A stretch of DNA of 64,000 bases from G963701675 sp963701675. Lineage in GTDB: Bacteria; Planctomycetota; Planctomycetia; Gemmatales; Gemmataceae. A program made the position numbers and the translations under genes. The notes under the pieces were generated by a model. It saw only the letters and a program-made list of their open reading frames with translations, made no database searches and was not told where the DNA came from. Location of the stretch: NCBI GenBank assembly GCA_963701675.1, contig OY969623.1, positions 7,998,001 to 8,062,000 of the forward strand, given 5' to 3'. Shown piece after piece: positions 1-8,931 of the stretch (within the stretch, counting starts at the first letter, position 1; each line of letters opens with the position of its first letter).

Positions 1-617
1 CCGGCGGCGGCGCCGAAATCCTAGTCGACCGCGTGCGAAAAGCGATGACGGTAAACAAAGTTCTCACCGACGAATGGCTGGAAGTCCATCGTACCTGGCA
101 CGAACTCGGCGGACGCTCGACGTGCACCATGATGTTCGGCCACATCGAGACTTTGGCCGAGCGTATCGAAACTCTCGAACGACTGCGGCAACTTCAGGAC
201 GAAACGGGCGGTTTCACGGCCTTCATTTGTTGGACCTTTCAACCGGAAAACACGGCGATGGCCGACGTACCGAAGGTTGGTTCCTACGAGTACCTCAAGA
301 CGCAAGCCATTGCCCGGCTATACCTCGACAACATTCCCAACATCCAGTCATCGTGGGTCACGCAAGGGCCAAAGATCGGGCAACTCGCTTTGTTCTTCGG
401 GGCCAACGACATGGGCAGCCTCATGATCGAGGAAAATGTTGTCGCCTCTGCCGGCACGGTCCACTATCTCACGTTGGACCAAATCAAACACGCCATCCGG
501 GAGGCGGGTTACATACCGCGGCAAAGGAACATTTTCTACGACTACATCGACACCGAACCGACGCCGGCTCCTGCGATCCGTTCTAGAGAGTTGCCGCTGG
601 CCGTCGCGAAGCGATGA
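1..617 (+). CDS. mqnC: Cyclic dehypoxanthinyl futalosine synthase, C-terminal part
   Basis: The gene enters from the left edge, so only about 204 C-terminal residues are visible, with codons in frame from base 3. MqnC is a radical SAM enzyme that cyclises dehypoxanthine futalosine in the futalosine route to menaquinone. The visible part matches the family C-terminal half: GGGAEILVDRVR at the edge, then TMMFGHIET, a TGGFTAFICWTFQPENT stretch, YLDNIPNIQSSWVTQG and FGANDMGSLMIEENVV. The iron-sulfur CxxxCxxC motif would lie outside the window. The related CofH/MqnE enzymes share this fold, but the FGANDMGS and SWVTQG stretches fit MqnC best. The next gene starts 13 bases after the stop, so the two are probably co-transcribed. 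Confidence 0.85.
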   Translation, partial: GGGAEILVDRVRKAMTVNKVLTDEWLEVHRTWHELGGRSTCTMMFGHIETLAERIETLERLRQLQDETGGFTAFICWTFQPENTAMADVPKVGSYEYLKTQAIARLYLDNIPNIQSSWVTQGPKIGQLALFFGANDMGSLMIEENVVASAGTVHYLTLDQIKHAIREAGYIPRQRNIFYDYIDTEPTPAPAIRSRELPLAVAKR

Positions 618-630
618 ATCGCAAGCAACC

Positions 631-1674
631 ATGCAACTCTTCCTCTACGAATACACCTCTTCCGTCACTCAGCCGCATACCACGTCATTACGCGCGGAAG
701 GGCGGAAGATGTTGGCGGCGATCCACGAGGACTTCGCCCGCGTGCCTGATGTTGAAGTTAGAACGATGTCCGTTGCAGCGGCGGAGGAAGAAGTCGCTTT
801 CCGGGAGCGGGTTCGCGCGTCCGACTACACGCTGGTCATCGCGCCGGAACTCGATGACATCCTCTTGACGCGCTGCCGTTGGGTGGCGGAAGAGGGCGGA
901 AGACTAGTGGGGCCGACGCTTGCGGCGATTCGGTTGGCGGCGGACAAACTCGCGCTCGGGGAACACTTGCGTTCTTTCGGCGTTCCGACGCCCGATTGCA
1001 AGCCCGTTAACAGGGAATGCGTAGCGGGTGCCTGGGTCTGCAAGCCGCGATTTGGCGCCGGCTCAACCGCAACCTTTTTGATTCATAGCACCAACGACCT
1101 GCAACAATATGAAGTCCAAGCGCGAGCGGAAGGTTGGTGCGGCGAGTCAATCTTGCAACGTTACGTGCCGGGTAGGGCAGTTAGCGTGGCATTCTTGTGC
1201 GGGCCGCAGCAGCGAGTTCCGCTGCTTCCGTGTGCCCAGAATTTGTCGACGGATGGGCGATTTCGTTACCTCGGCGGATATGCGCCATTAGAGGACGGCT
1301 TCGCTGTCCGAGCGGTGGAGCTTGTCCGCCGTGCGTTGGATGCGGTTCCCGGCTTGTGTGGATATGTGGGTGTCGATCTAGTGTTAGGTGCATCGGAAGG
1401 CGGCAGCCAAGACTGGGTGATCGAGATCAATCCCCGACTAACGACGTCATACGTTGGCCTCCGAAGGTTGGCTCGATCGAATCTGGCGGCGGCATTGGTT
1501 CGCGTGGCGTCGGGAGTCTCGGTCGCGGCAATTGAATGGGGCCCGGGACAGGTGCACTTTTCAGCGAACGGGGCACTGGGTCAAGAAAAAGTGAAAAATG
1601 AGCCGGTGGACCGCGTCACTGAGCGCACGGGAGCGCCGCGCGGAGGTAGCGCGAAGCGTCAGCGAGTGCCTTAG
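631..1674 (+). CDS. ATP-grasp ligase (MfnD/COG1821-like)
   Basis: A predicted 347-residue ATP-grasp enzyme, a class that joins a carboxylate to an amine or thiol through an acyl phosphate. Visible hallmarks are a central VGPTLAAIRLAADKLAL segment (about residues 92-108), WVCKPRFGAGST (about 135) as a nucleotide-binding strand, and the Mg-binding EINPRLTTSYVGL near residue 265. That last motif resembles the COG1821 group that includes archaeal tyramine-glutamate ligase (MfnD); this is family resemblance, so the substrate is not established. I chose ATG 631 because it opens MQLFLYEYTSS, a typical first beta strand, and lies just after mqnC; a longer reading would run back into mqnC. The last roughly 30 residues are Arg/Lys-rich and look less conserved. 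Confidence 0.7.
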   Translation: MQLFLYEYTSSVTQPHTTSLRAEGRKMLAAIHEDFARVPDVEVRTMSVAAAEEEVAFRERVRASDYTLVIAPELDDILLTRCRWVAEEGGRLVGPTLAAIRLAADKLALGEHLRSFGVPTPDCKPVNRECVAGAWVCKPRFGAGSTATFLIHSTNDLQQYEVQARAEGWCGESILQRYVPGRAVSVAFLCGPQQRVPLLPCAQNLSTDGRFRYLGGYAPLEDGFAVRAVELVRRALDAVPGLCGYVGVDLVLGASEGGSQDWVIEINPRLTTSYVGLRRLARSNLAAALVRVASGVSVAAIEWGPGQVHFSANGALGQEKVKNEPVDRVTERTGAPRGGSAKRQRVP

Positions 1675-1839
1675 AGAGCAAGACGGCGACCGTTGCCTAT
1701 ACGTCCTTGAGCCAGTGAAAACCGACGTTTTTTTTTTGGAGTTACGGCGATTCATTCGCGCTTTTCTTGGATTTTCCATTTTCGGCATGGCAGTCCGGTA
1801 GTATAGACTGGAGGGCGGGTTGCCCAACTGGAGGACCGT

Positions 1840-2787
1840 ATGCCAAGCCCTCACACGGAACAGTCTCGGCCTCGCGCGCCGCAGTCGACTTTGTTGTGGA
1901 AGGCGGCCGAGGGGCTTTCCGACGCCCAGTTGCTCAACCGGTTTGTCAGCCACCGCGACGAGTCGGCGTTCGAGGCGTTGGTGCAGCGACACGGGTCATT
2001 GGTTTGGGGAGTGTGCCGCCGGCAACTCACCGATCCCAACGCCGTGGATGATGCGTTCCAGGCCACGTTTATGGTGCTCGTCCGAAAGGCGGCGTCGATT
2101 TCTCGGCCGGAATTGTTGGGCAACTGGCTGTATGGTGTGGCCTACCGTGTTTCCGTCAAGGCCCGTGTTAACGCCGCTCGGCGGTCCGCTCACGAAAGGC
2201 AGGCCGCGTCCATGCCTCGACCCGAATCGGTCTCTGACTCCGACAACCGCGAACTCCGGCTCATCTTGGATGAGGAACTCGATCGCCTTCCCGAGAAGTA
2301 TCGCACGCCGCTGGTTCTCTGCTATTTGGAAGGCAAGACGAATGAAGAGGCCGCCCAGGTTATCGGATGTCCGCTTGGCTCCATGTCGTGGCGGCTGTCG
2401 CGGGGCCGTGACTTGTTGCAACGGCGGCTGCGAACACGTCGACTGGCGGTTCCGGCTGCTCTGGGCGTCCTTCTCCTCACCGAAGCTACTGCCACCGCTG
2501 CTGTCCCGATTGCTTTGGTACAAAGCGCGGTCCGCACCGGAATGATCGCCGGCGGCGCCGACATTTTCGGAACTATCCCCGCTTCCGTCGCATCCTTGGC
2601 CGACAACGTGCTCGAGGCAATGAGCGGTCTGAAGCTCAAGGTTTTGGCTGCATTCGTCGCGGCCGTAGCCGTCCTGTTTAGCTTGTCTGGGGCGACGGCG
2701 ATGGCGATCCACTGGTGGAACCAAAGCCCGCCGCAGCCTGCCGTGCCATGCGCCAACCCCGACGCGGCTTCACTTCCCAAACGATGA
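1840..2787 (+). CDS. ECF sigma factor with membrane-anchored C-terminal extension
   Basis: A 315-residue sigma-70 family factor of the ECF type. Region 2 covers about residues 30-105 (LLNRFVSHRDESAFEALV, then DDAFQATFMVLVRKA for core binding and -10 recognition). Region 4 covers about 147-197, with LPEKYRTPLVLCYLEG followed by a helix-turn-helix TNEEAAQVIGCPLGSM. Ordinary ECF factors stop here. This one continues for over 110 residues and includes hydrophobic stretches near 205-225 and 267-290, so it may be tethered to the membrane, as seen in planctomycete ECF groups with C-terminal extensions. A strong GGAGGA ribosome site at 1830-1835 fixes the ATG at 1840. No separate anti-sigma gene is adjacent; the tail may do that job (inference). 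Confidence 0.88.
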   Translation: MPSPHTEQSRPRAPQSTLLWKAAEGLSDAQLLNRFVSHRDESAFEALVQRHGSLVWGVCRRQLTDPNAVDDAFQATFMVLVRKAASISRPELLGNWLYGVAYRVSVKARVNAARRSAHERQAASMPRPESVSDSDNRELRLILDEELDRLPEKYRTPLVLCYLEGKTNEEAAQVIGCPLGSMSWRLSRGRDLLQRRLRTRRLAVPAALGVLLLTEATATAAVPIALVQSAVRTGMIAGGADIFGTIPASVASLADNVLEAMSGLKLKVLAAFVAAVAVLFSLSGATAMAIHWWNQSPPQPAVPCANPDAASLPKR

Positions 2788-3009
2788 TGCAGCGATGCAA
2801 CGTTTGGTCACAATCCAGGGAAGGTCTAACACCTGCGCGTAATTTGCAAGTTCCAGTTCGCGCCAAGCGTTTCACCTTTTCGTGTATCTTCCGCATCTTC
2901 CTTCGTCGGATGACGAATTAGCAAAGGAGTATCAATCGGGCTTTCGCTGAATGCAGGGTCAGCCTGCGCGATAGCACGAAACGGAATAACCATTACGAAA
3001 GGACTCGAC

Positions 3010-3381
3010 ATGAAAAGCGTAACAGGCGCGGCTGCGTTGCTGGGAATCCTCGTACTTTCAGCGACGGCTGCCGCACAGCATCCCCAACCTCAATCGTCGT
3101 ATCCGATGCCCGGAAGTGCGAGCACTTACCCGTCGCCGCAGGCATCATCCGGTGTACCGTCGTCTGGTTACAGTGGCAGCGATTGCCATCAAGGCGTGCA
3201 TGGTGGCTACGACGGCTTCAATTGTGAGCCGTGGAAGGAGCCGGGGTACTGCAAGCAGCTTTACTATAAGTGCATGGCCAGGATTCACGCATGTTTCGCC
3301 AAACATCACCAGGTGCAGAGCCCAGTGTTCCGGTCGCATCCGTTTGCCCGCAGCCCGCGCGATTACTTTATGTATGATTGA
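3010..3381 (+). CDS. Small secreted Cys-rich protein
   Basis: A 123-residue protein of unknown function. It opens with a clear signal peptide (MKSVTGAAALLGILVLSATAAAQ) and a Ser/Pro/Tyr-rich stretch to about residue 55. A compact segment follows with five cysteines (DCHQG, NCEPW, GYCKQ, YKCMA, HACFAKHH), suggesting a disulfide-bonded or metal-binding module outside the cytoplasm. GAAAGGA at 2997-3003 is a good ribosome site. Four bases separate the TGA from the ATG of the next gene, so they are likely co-transcribed. I recognise no named family. Confidence 0.7.
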   Translation: MKSVTGAAALLGILVLSATAAAQHPQPQSSYPMPGSASTYPSPQASSGVPSSGYSGSDCHQGVHGGYDGFNCEPWKEPGYCKQLYYKCMARIHACFAKHHQVQSPVFRSHPFARSPRDYFMYD

Positions 3382-3384
3382 TTG

Positions 3385-4797
3385 ATGCAAGCCGAGGTAT
3401 CGAATTCCCCACCTGCACCGCGGTCGCATCGCGCCGCGGTGTTTTTTGTCTGGGCCGTGTGGGCGTTCATGTTGGCGGTCAACCTTTGGGTGGTTTACCG
3501 CTACAGCCCGGTGACGATTCCGGTTTCCGACGAGCGCCAAGAACTCGGCGGCGGCGCGGACTTTACTTGGGCCTGGCTCTGGGAACAGCACGCGGAACAT
3601 CGGATTCCGCTGGCGAAGCTCATTTGGCTCGGCACGCTGCGCCTGTCGGGTTACGACTTTCGCATCGGCAACCTGCTAGAGGTGGCAGCCGTCGCCGGCG
3701 TAGCGCTGGCGCTAATGCTGGCGGTCAGGCGTATTCGCGGCGAAACGCGCTGGACCGATGCGTTCTTCCCGTTGGCTTTACTGAACTTCGGCCAGACGTA
3801 TGCGGTATTTCTGTGGTGGTGGCAGGTCAATCACACCTTGCCGCCGTTGATTGCCTGCGTCTTGTTGGTTTATCTCGTCAAGGCAGCGCCGCAGCGGCGC
3901 GACCTGATCCCTGCAGCAAGCCTACTTGTGCTCTTGTCGCTTTCCGGTCCAGGTGGTTTGCCTTATGTGCCGCCCCTCGCCGTTTGGTTGATTTGGCAAA
4001 GTATTCTCGGACCTCGGCGCACGTCAACCGCCTCGAGGTGGCCATACACCTTGGCGCTCGTCCTTACCGTGGCGGCCATTGCCTTAGCGACGCTCTACTT
4101 TGTGAAGTTCGACGAAACAATGGCGGGAAAGCCGACACCGGAACTTTCTACGGATGGGATTAAATCGTCACTTGCAACCACAGTAAAGCTCCTAAGCGTA
4201 AGTCTCGGGCCGTCGACGGTTTCAAACTGGAAGATATGGGGTTTGCTCGTCGCGCTGGCATGGCTCATGGGCTTCGCACTTGCGGCAGTCACATTCTTCA
4301 CGACAGCGGAAGAGCGACATCGGGCGGCGGGCCTCTTACTATTCCTGATCGGAAACGGCACGCTTCTCCTCGTGCTGGGATGGGCACGCGCGAACTACGG
4401 CGACCACAACACCTTCGAAGGCCATTATCTGCTGAAGGGCGTTCCAGCGCTTTGCTGCGTCTATTTCATTTGCGAACTCTATGCAGGGCGGCGTGCATCT
4501 GGCGAATTTCAGGCGTTTTTACTCGCATTGGTACTAGTGCCCGGCCTAATGCTCATCGCCAAACGCGACATATATGTGGATGCAGCCGAGCGGCGCCGAC
4601 GAAATGCCGAAACGATGGCGCAAGACATCGACAACGGACGTTCGCCGTATTGGCTCTACCAACAGTACAAGGGGTTCCAGGGTGCCGATGGTGTGGACCC
4701 CTCAACCGTGGTGAGCGAGTACCAGCACTTGCGGCACCTCGGCCTTTCTTCGTTTCGAAATCTGGTTCGCGAGAAGGAGTTGCCTCTTTCAGGGTGA
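3385..4797 (+). CDS. Multi-pass membrane protein, GT-C-like (N-terminal part of a frameshifted gene)
   Basis: About 470 residues with roughly ten hydrophobic segments, beginning with FFVWAVWAFMLAVNLWVV. The first periplasmic loop carries SDERQELGGG and a charged EQHAEHRIPLAKLIW segment, an arrangement reminiscent of GT-C membrane glycosyltransferases, but no diagnostic motif settles this. It ends at TGA 4795-4797 in the sequence EKELPLSG, without a natural C-terminal domain. Immediately afterwards, the +1 frame is open for over 100 codons with protein-like composition and no start codon (next entry). The original protein therefore probably ran to 5146. ATG 3385 follows the stop of the preceding gene; TTG 3382 is an alternative. 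Confidence 0.7.
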   Translation: MQAEVSNSPPAPRSHRAAVFFVWAVWAFMLAVNLWVVYRYSPVTIPVSDERQELGGGADFTWAWLWEQHAEHRIPLAKLIWLGTLRLSGYDFRIGNLLEVAAVAGVALALMLAVRRIRGETRWTDAFFPLALLNFGQTYAVFLWWWQVNHTLPPLIACVLLVYLVKAAPQRRDLIPAASLLVLLSLSGPGGLPYVPPLAVWLIWQSILGPRRTSTASRWPYTLALVLTVAAIALATLYFVKFDETMAGKPTPELSTDGIKSSLATTVKLLSVSLGPSTVSNWKIWGLLVALAWLMGFALAAVTFFTTAEERHRAAGLLLFLIGNGTLLLVLGWARANYGDHNTFEGHYLLKGVPALCCVYFICELYAGRRASGEFQAFLLALVLVPGLMLIAKRDIYVDAAERRRRNAETMAQDIDNGRSPYWLYQQYKGFQGADGVDPSTVVSEYQHLRHLGLSSFRNLVREKELPLSG

Positions 4798-5146
4798 GCC
4801 GATTCGCCGAACCGAGTTAACGCCCGTCGGCGCGGCTTGGGAAGCAACCGGCAACGATCCGTCGTTCGTTTACGACCTCGCAACACCCCGTTTTGTAAAC
4901 GCGATTCTTGTAAAGATCACTTACCTCGGCCAAGACCGGCTGCCTACCGAGTTTCAACTTTATTGGCGAGACGATGAACAGGAGTTTGCCGAATCGCGAA
5001 GCTTCACGACCCGTGTGGGAGTGGACGGCGCGGAGAAGACGATCGCGATCCCGATCAATGCCGAGATTCAATCGTTCCGCATCGACCCCACGACGCGGCC
5101 GGGCCGTTTCAAATTATCCGAAATCTACCTGGTTATTCCGGAGTAA
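4798..5146 (+). pseudogene. C-terminal domain of the 3385 gene, shifted to the +1 frame
   Basis: Reading the frame of TAA 5144-5146 backwards gives a continuous protein-like segment: EPIRRTELTPVGAAWEATG, then FVYDLATPRFVNAILVKIT, FQLYWRDDEQEF and IQSFRIDPTTRPGRFKLSE. It looks like a beta-rich sugar-binding or discoidin-type domain of about 115 residues. That frame is open from 4715 (after a TGA at 4712-4714) but has no ATG, GTG or TTG until GTG 5015, so it cannot be an independent gene starting at its N-terminus. The parsimonious reading is a one-base insertion (or two-base loss) between 4715 and 4797, probably near CTCTTTCAG at 4784-4792. Confidence 0.65.
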
Positions 5147-5195
5147 AGCCCACGGATTGCAATCCGTGGGCTTGGCGCAGTGCAATCCGTGGGCA
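5146..5195. repeat. Perfect palindrome plus half copy, possible bidirectional terminator
   Basis: Bases 5146-5173 form a perfect palindrome with arms AAGCCCACGGATT and AATCCGTGGGCTT around a central GC. A partial second copy, TGCAATCCGTGGGC, follows at 5181-5194. It lies between a plus-strand gene ending at 5146 and minus-strand trpE ending at 5198, where a bidirectional terminator would be useful. The duplicated arm suggests a dispersed REP-like element rather than a plain terminator. There is no T-run. Confidence 0.6.
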
Positions 5196-5197
5196 TT

Positions 5198-6712
5198 TCA
5201 CAACTGTGTTTCCGCAATCTCGAGCGCTCGCAGAAGTCCCATCGCCTTGTTCAACGTCTCTTCGTATTCCGACGCCGGCACACTGTCGGCGACAATACCT
5301 GCACCGGCCTGAAGGTAAGCGGTTTGCCCTTTGAGCACCATGGTCCGGAGCGCGATGCAGGTGTCCATATTGCCTTGAAAGTCGATGTATCCCGCGGCGC
5401 CGCCGTAAGGACCGCGGCGATGCGGCTCAAGCTCATCGATGATTTCCATCGCCCGGACTTTAGGAGCTCCGCTCAAGGTGCCCGCCGGGAGGCAGGCTCG
5501 AAGTGCATCAAATGCGGTCTTCCCCTTCTGCAGGCGGCCGGTGACATTGCTGCAGATGTGCATGACATGGCTATATCGCTCGACGGCCATTACGTCGGTG
5601 AGTTCCACGGTGCCGTAGCGCGCCACCCGTCCCACATCGTTTCGGCCGAGGTCGGCAAGCATGATATGCTCCGCCCGCTCCTTTGGGTCGGCCAATAGCT
5701 CGGCGGCCAACGCCGCATCTTCTTCATCCGTTCGGCCCCGCCTACGCGTTCCTGCGAGGGGCCGAATCGTCACCTTGTCGCCTTCGACGCGCGTCATGAT
5801 CTCCGGCGAGCTTCCCACCATGCACGCAGACCCACAACGCAGGTAAAACATGAACGGACTCGGATTCACAACCCGTAGGGTGCGATAGATATCGAATGGT
5901 CGAGCCGTGGTTTCTGTGTGAAGACGTTGACTCAACACGACTTGAAAAATGTCACCGGCGCGAATGTACTCCTTGCAGCGTTCCACGGCCGCCTCGAAGC
6001 CGGCCTTCGTGAAGTTCGATTCGAAACGTCGTTGGCTCGATACACCACCGCGCGCGATGTCGGTCACCTGCAAGTCGGCGACGTTTTGTTGCAGACGTTC
6101 GACAAGTCGATCGACCTTGGCGCACGCCTCGTGGTAGCTGCGGGCAAGATCGTCCTTTCCGCCGGCTGCACGTGCATGGGCCACCGCGGCAACCGTCTTG
6201 TTCACGTGGTCGAAAATGATCATGCGATCGTAGAACGCAAAGCACAAATCCGGCAGGTGACGATCGTCCGCTGGAGCATTCGGTAGATGTTCCACGTAGC
6301 GAACCGTGTCGTAGCCGGCGTAACCCACGGCGCCACCCGTAAAGCTCGGCAGACCCTCGACGGGGACGCTGCGATGAGCTGCAAGTTGTTCTTCCAGCAA
6401 TCGCAGCGGATCGTCGTGATCCGTTTCCCGTACTACCAGCGGGGATCGACCATTCGGAATGCCTTCGTGGATTTGGACGTGTCGGTCATGAGCCTGAAGC
6501 CGAAGAAACGGCCCGGAGCCGACGAAACTGTAGCGCCCGTGTCGCTCTCGGCCGATCACGCTTTCGAACAGGAATGACCAGTCGCCTTCTTGAATCTTGC
6601 AAAAGGCGCTCACCGGCGTGAGCGTGTCGCTAATGAGTTGACGGTACACAGGAACGAGGTTGCCGTCTTTGCCCAGTTCCATGTATTCATCGAGCGACGG
6701 GTAGAAACGCAT
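5198..6712 (-). CDS. trpE: Anthranilate synthase component I
   Basis: A 504-residue chorismate-binding enzyme that, with the TrpG glutamine amidotransferase, makes anthranilate as the first step of tryptophan synthesis. The N-terminal regulatory half starts MRFYPSLDEYMELGKDGNL and contains PVSAFCKI, in the usual feedback-site region. The catalytic half shows RAGDIFQVVLSQR, SSPEIMTR, the IRPLAGTRRRG segment, HIMLADLGRNDVGRV, LPAGTLSGAPKVRAMEII and the final GAGIVADSVPASEYEET, all characteristic of TrpE rather than PabB or isochorismate synthase. Length is normal. GAGAGG about 9 bases upstream supports ATG 6712. trpG and other trp genes are not in the window, so trpE is isolated here. Confidence 0.95.
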   Translation of the reverse strand: MRFYPSLDEYMELGKDGNLVPVYRQLISDTLTPVSAFCKIQEGDWSFLFESVIGRERHGRYSFVGSGPFLRLQAHDRHVQIHEGIPNGRSPLVVRETDHDDPLRLLEEQLAAHRSVPVEGLPSFTGGAVGYAGYDTVRYVEHLPNAPADDRHLPDLCFAFYDRMIIFDHVNKTVAAVAHARAAGGKDDLARSYHEACAKVDRLVERLQQNVADLQVTDIARGGVSSQRRFESNFTKAGFEAAVERCKEYIRAGDIFQVVLSQRLHTETTARPFDIYRTLRVVNPSPFMFYLRCGSACMVGSSPEIMTRVEGDKVTIRPLAGTRRRGRTDEEDAALAAELLADPKERAEHIMLADLGRNDVGRVARYGTVELTDVMAVERYSHVMHICSNVTGRLQKGKTAFDALRACLPAGTLSGAPKVRAMEIIDELEPHRRGPYGGAAGYIDFQGNMDTCIALRTMVLKGQTAYLQAGAGIVADSVPASEYEETLNKAMGLLRALEIAETQL

Positions 6713-6786
6713 GGAAGCCTCTCGTCCGTTTCGCGGTTCCGTACGTCATCTTAGTTTAGCGTATGGCGGCGAACCATGCATTAACC

Positions 6787-8859
6787 TTAGTTATCCGGCT
6801 TCGCGCTGTGTGCACGTACGTAGCGATCGAACCAGGCCAAATCCCATTCCATTTTTGCTTTTCGATTCTTGTATTTCATGAGGCCGTGCGCCTCGCCGGG
6901 GTACACGAGCAATTCGGTCGGGACTTTGACGTATTCCTTCAACGCCCGATACAGCATACGGCTGTGACCCGGTGGGCAACGCTCGTCGTTTCCGCCGACA
7001 TGGATGAGCGTCGGTGTGGTAACGTTGTCCAGGGCGTAGGTGGGTGACGCCTTGTGATAGCCTTCCGGGTTGCTCCACGGAAAGCCGCGTTTGAACGCGA
7101 TGGTATAGGCCGGCTCGTCGTTGCTGCCGAATTCCATCACGGCGTCGACAATGCCAGCGCCGCTGCTTGCCGCCTTGAAACGCGTCGTTTTGGTGATGAT
7201 GCAGTTGGTCAGGTAGCCGCCGTTGCTCCAGCCCATGACGCCGAGTCGGTCGGGATCGGCGATGCCTTTTTCGACCAGTGCATCGACACCCGTGAGGATG
7301 TCCGTTACGTCGAGATCGTTCTCGCGGCCCACCAAATCGGTCAAGAACTTATCACCGTAACCTGTCGATCCACGGTAATTCGGGCTGAGAACGGCATAAC
7401 CCTTCGCCGACAAGAGAGTGCGGCCGTAGATCCAGTATTGCAAATGAAAGTTAGTGGCCGTCGTCGGCCCACCGTGAATCTCGACGATGAGCGGCAAACG
7501 TTGCCCCGCGCGATAGTCCGGTGGGAGTTCCAGAATGCCTTCTACGGGGTCGCCGTTCGCGCCTTTCCAAGAGACGACGGAAACCTGCGGCAGTTTCCAG
7601 GTGGCTACCTGCGGATTTACATTCGTGATTCGCCCTGCTGAAGCAGATGATGGAACCACATGAATATCGGGGAGATTGCTCGGATCGCTTTGCAACACCG
7701 CTGCCGTATTGCTCGGTCCGTGATGACTGAACGAAGCCACCACGACATCGCCTTCCGTTAGGACTTCGAAAGTCGGATCTCGCCCCTTCTGAACACCCTT
7801 GGCACAACACAACCGGACGCGCGCACGCTGTTCGGCCAAAAAGAGTAGATCGGCGCCATCTCCGCGCCATTCCAGCAAACTGCCGTAACCCTTGATGGAA
7901 GCTCCATCCGGCCGCGGAAGCTTGAAGACGCTCGGCTCGGTTCCGCTCCATTCGGCAACAATGATCTCGGCCGGGTAACCGTCGAAGATCACGTTGAACG
8001 CCAGCCGGCGTCCGTCAGCCGACCAGGCGAGATGTTCGAGCCAGCCATACGGTGAAGGGGCGTCGGCGCGGAAGGGCTTGTCCGGCACCGTCGTAATCTT
8101 TTGCGTTTCGGAGTCGTAAACATCCACTCGAGACTGACCTTCGAAGCTGACGACCTTATCGTCGGGCGTCGTGATCATGGCGATACGTCGATTATCCGGA
8201 GTAACGGCGAAATCACGGACGACACGTTTTTCGTCAACGAGCTTCTCCGCACGCCAGGTCTCCAAATCGAGTTTCCAGATTTGGGAGAACCGATTCACAC
8301 CATGACCGTACTCGATGTCGCGGAATTGTTGCCTCAGTTGCTTCCAGTTGTCGTCCACTGTCTCACTCGCGGTAACGTAATAAATTGACTTGCCGTCGCG
8401 CGACACTTGGAAACTCTCGATTCCACTTTCAATGCGGGTCACGGCAAGTAGTTCGCCGCCGTCCACGCCGATTCGCCACACCTGAGTCTTGCCGTCGTAC
8501 GGCGGGCGTTTTTCGCCTTCACGCTTGCGATTCCCGGCGAAGTAGATGGATCGACTATCTCCGCCCCATTGCGGTGAGCGATCGTTGGCACGATCGAACG
8601 TGAGTCGGCGAGTCGCTCGAGTTTTGGTATCCACGACCCACAAGTCGGTCTTGCGGTCGTCTGTGGACGACTGCCAACGCCCCTCGGTATAGGCGACGTA
8701 CTTTCCGTCCGGCGACATGGCGATCGCGAAAATGTCCGCCAGCGTGAAGTAATCGTCGACGGTGATGTCATGGGTCCGCGCCGGTTTCTGCGTTTGCGGT
8801 GCTGCGGAAAGGGACAATATCGTCAGGATGACCACTGCCGCATGTTTGATTCGTGCCAT
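6787..8859 (-). CDS. Secreted S9-family prolyl oligopeptidase/acylaminoacyl-peptidase
   Basis: A 690-residue serine peptidase of the S9 family. It starts with a signal peptide (ARIKHAAVVILTILSLSAA). Residues about 35-400 form a beta-propeller built from repeats such as SPDGKYVAYTEGRW and SADGRRLAFNV, which in this family gates substrate access. The C-terminal alpha/beta hydrolase carries the nucleophile in GWSNGGYLT (about 540), an Asp in VGGNDERCP (about 620) and a His in PGEAHGLM (about 655). The family cleaves short peptides after proline or removes acylated N-terminal residues. GGAGGA at 8866-8871 touches a first ATG at 8865 but is correctly spaced for the ATG at 8859, so I take the latter. 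Confidence 0.9.
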   Translation of the reverse strand: MARIKHAAVVILTILSLSAAPQTQKPARTHDITVDDYFTLADIFAIAMSPDGKYVAYTEGRWQSSTDDRKTDLWVVDTKTRATRRLTFDRANDRSPQWGGDSRSIYFAGNRKREGEKRPPYDGKTQVWRIGVDGGELLAVTRIESGIESFQVSRDGKSIYYVTASETVDDNWKQLRQQFRDIEYGHGVNRFSQIWKLDLETWRAEKLVDEKRVVRDFAVTPDNRRIAMITTPDDKVVSFEGQSRVDVYDSETQKITTVPDKPFRADAPSPYGWLEHLAWSADGRRLAFNVIFDGYPAEIIVAEWSGTEPSVFKLPRPDGASIKGYGSLLEWRGDGADLLFLAEQRARVRLCCAKGVQKGRDPTFEVLTEGDVVVASFSHHGPSNTAAVLQSDPSNLPDIHVVPSSASAGRITNVNPQVATWKLPQVSVVSWKGANGDPVEGILELPPDYRAGQRLPLIVEIHGGPTTATNFHLQYWIYGRTLLSAKGYAVLSPNYRGSTGYGDKFLTDLVGRENDLDVTDILTGVDALVEKGIADPDRLGVMGWSNGGYLTNCIITKTTRFKAASSGAGIVDAVMEFGSNDEPAYTIAFKRGFPWSNPEGYHKASPTYALDNVTTPTLIHVGGNDERCPPGHSRMLYRALKEYVKVPTELLVYPGEAHGLMKYKNRKAKMEWDLAWFDRYVRAHSAKPDN

Positions 8860-8879
8860 GCTCATTCCTCCGTCTGTGT

Positions 8880-8921
8880 AGCGGCGGTTCGCAGAACCAC
8901 CCGGCTGTGCGAGCCGCCGCT
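8880..8921. repeat. Hairpin element (14-bp arms)
   Basis: Arms at 8880-8893 (AGCGGCGGTTCGCA) and 8908-8921 (TGCGAGCCGCCGCT) pair over 14 positions with one G-T mismatch, around a 14-base loop. It sits in the 72-base gap between the SDR stop and the S9 peptidase start, both on the minus strand. It could attenuate or process the SDR-S9 transcript, or be a dispersed repeat. No T-run follows. Confidence 0.5.
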
Positions 8922-8931
8922 AAACAGGATG

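Noticed and set aside
1722..1739. AAAAC/GTTTT with a nine-T run, considered as a terminator
   Set aside because: The stem is only five A-T-rich pairs and could be chance next to a T-run; too weak to list.
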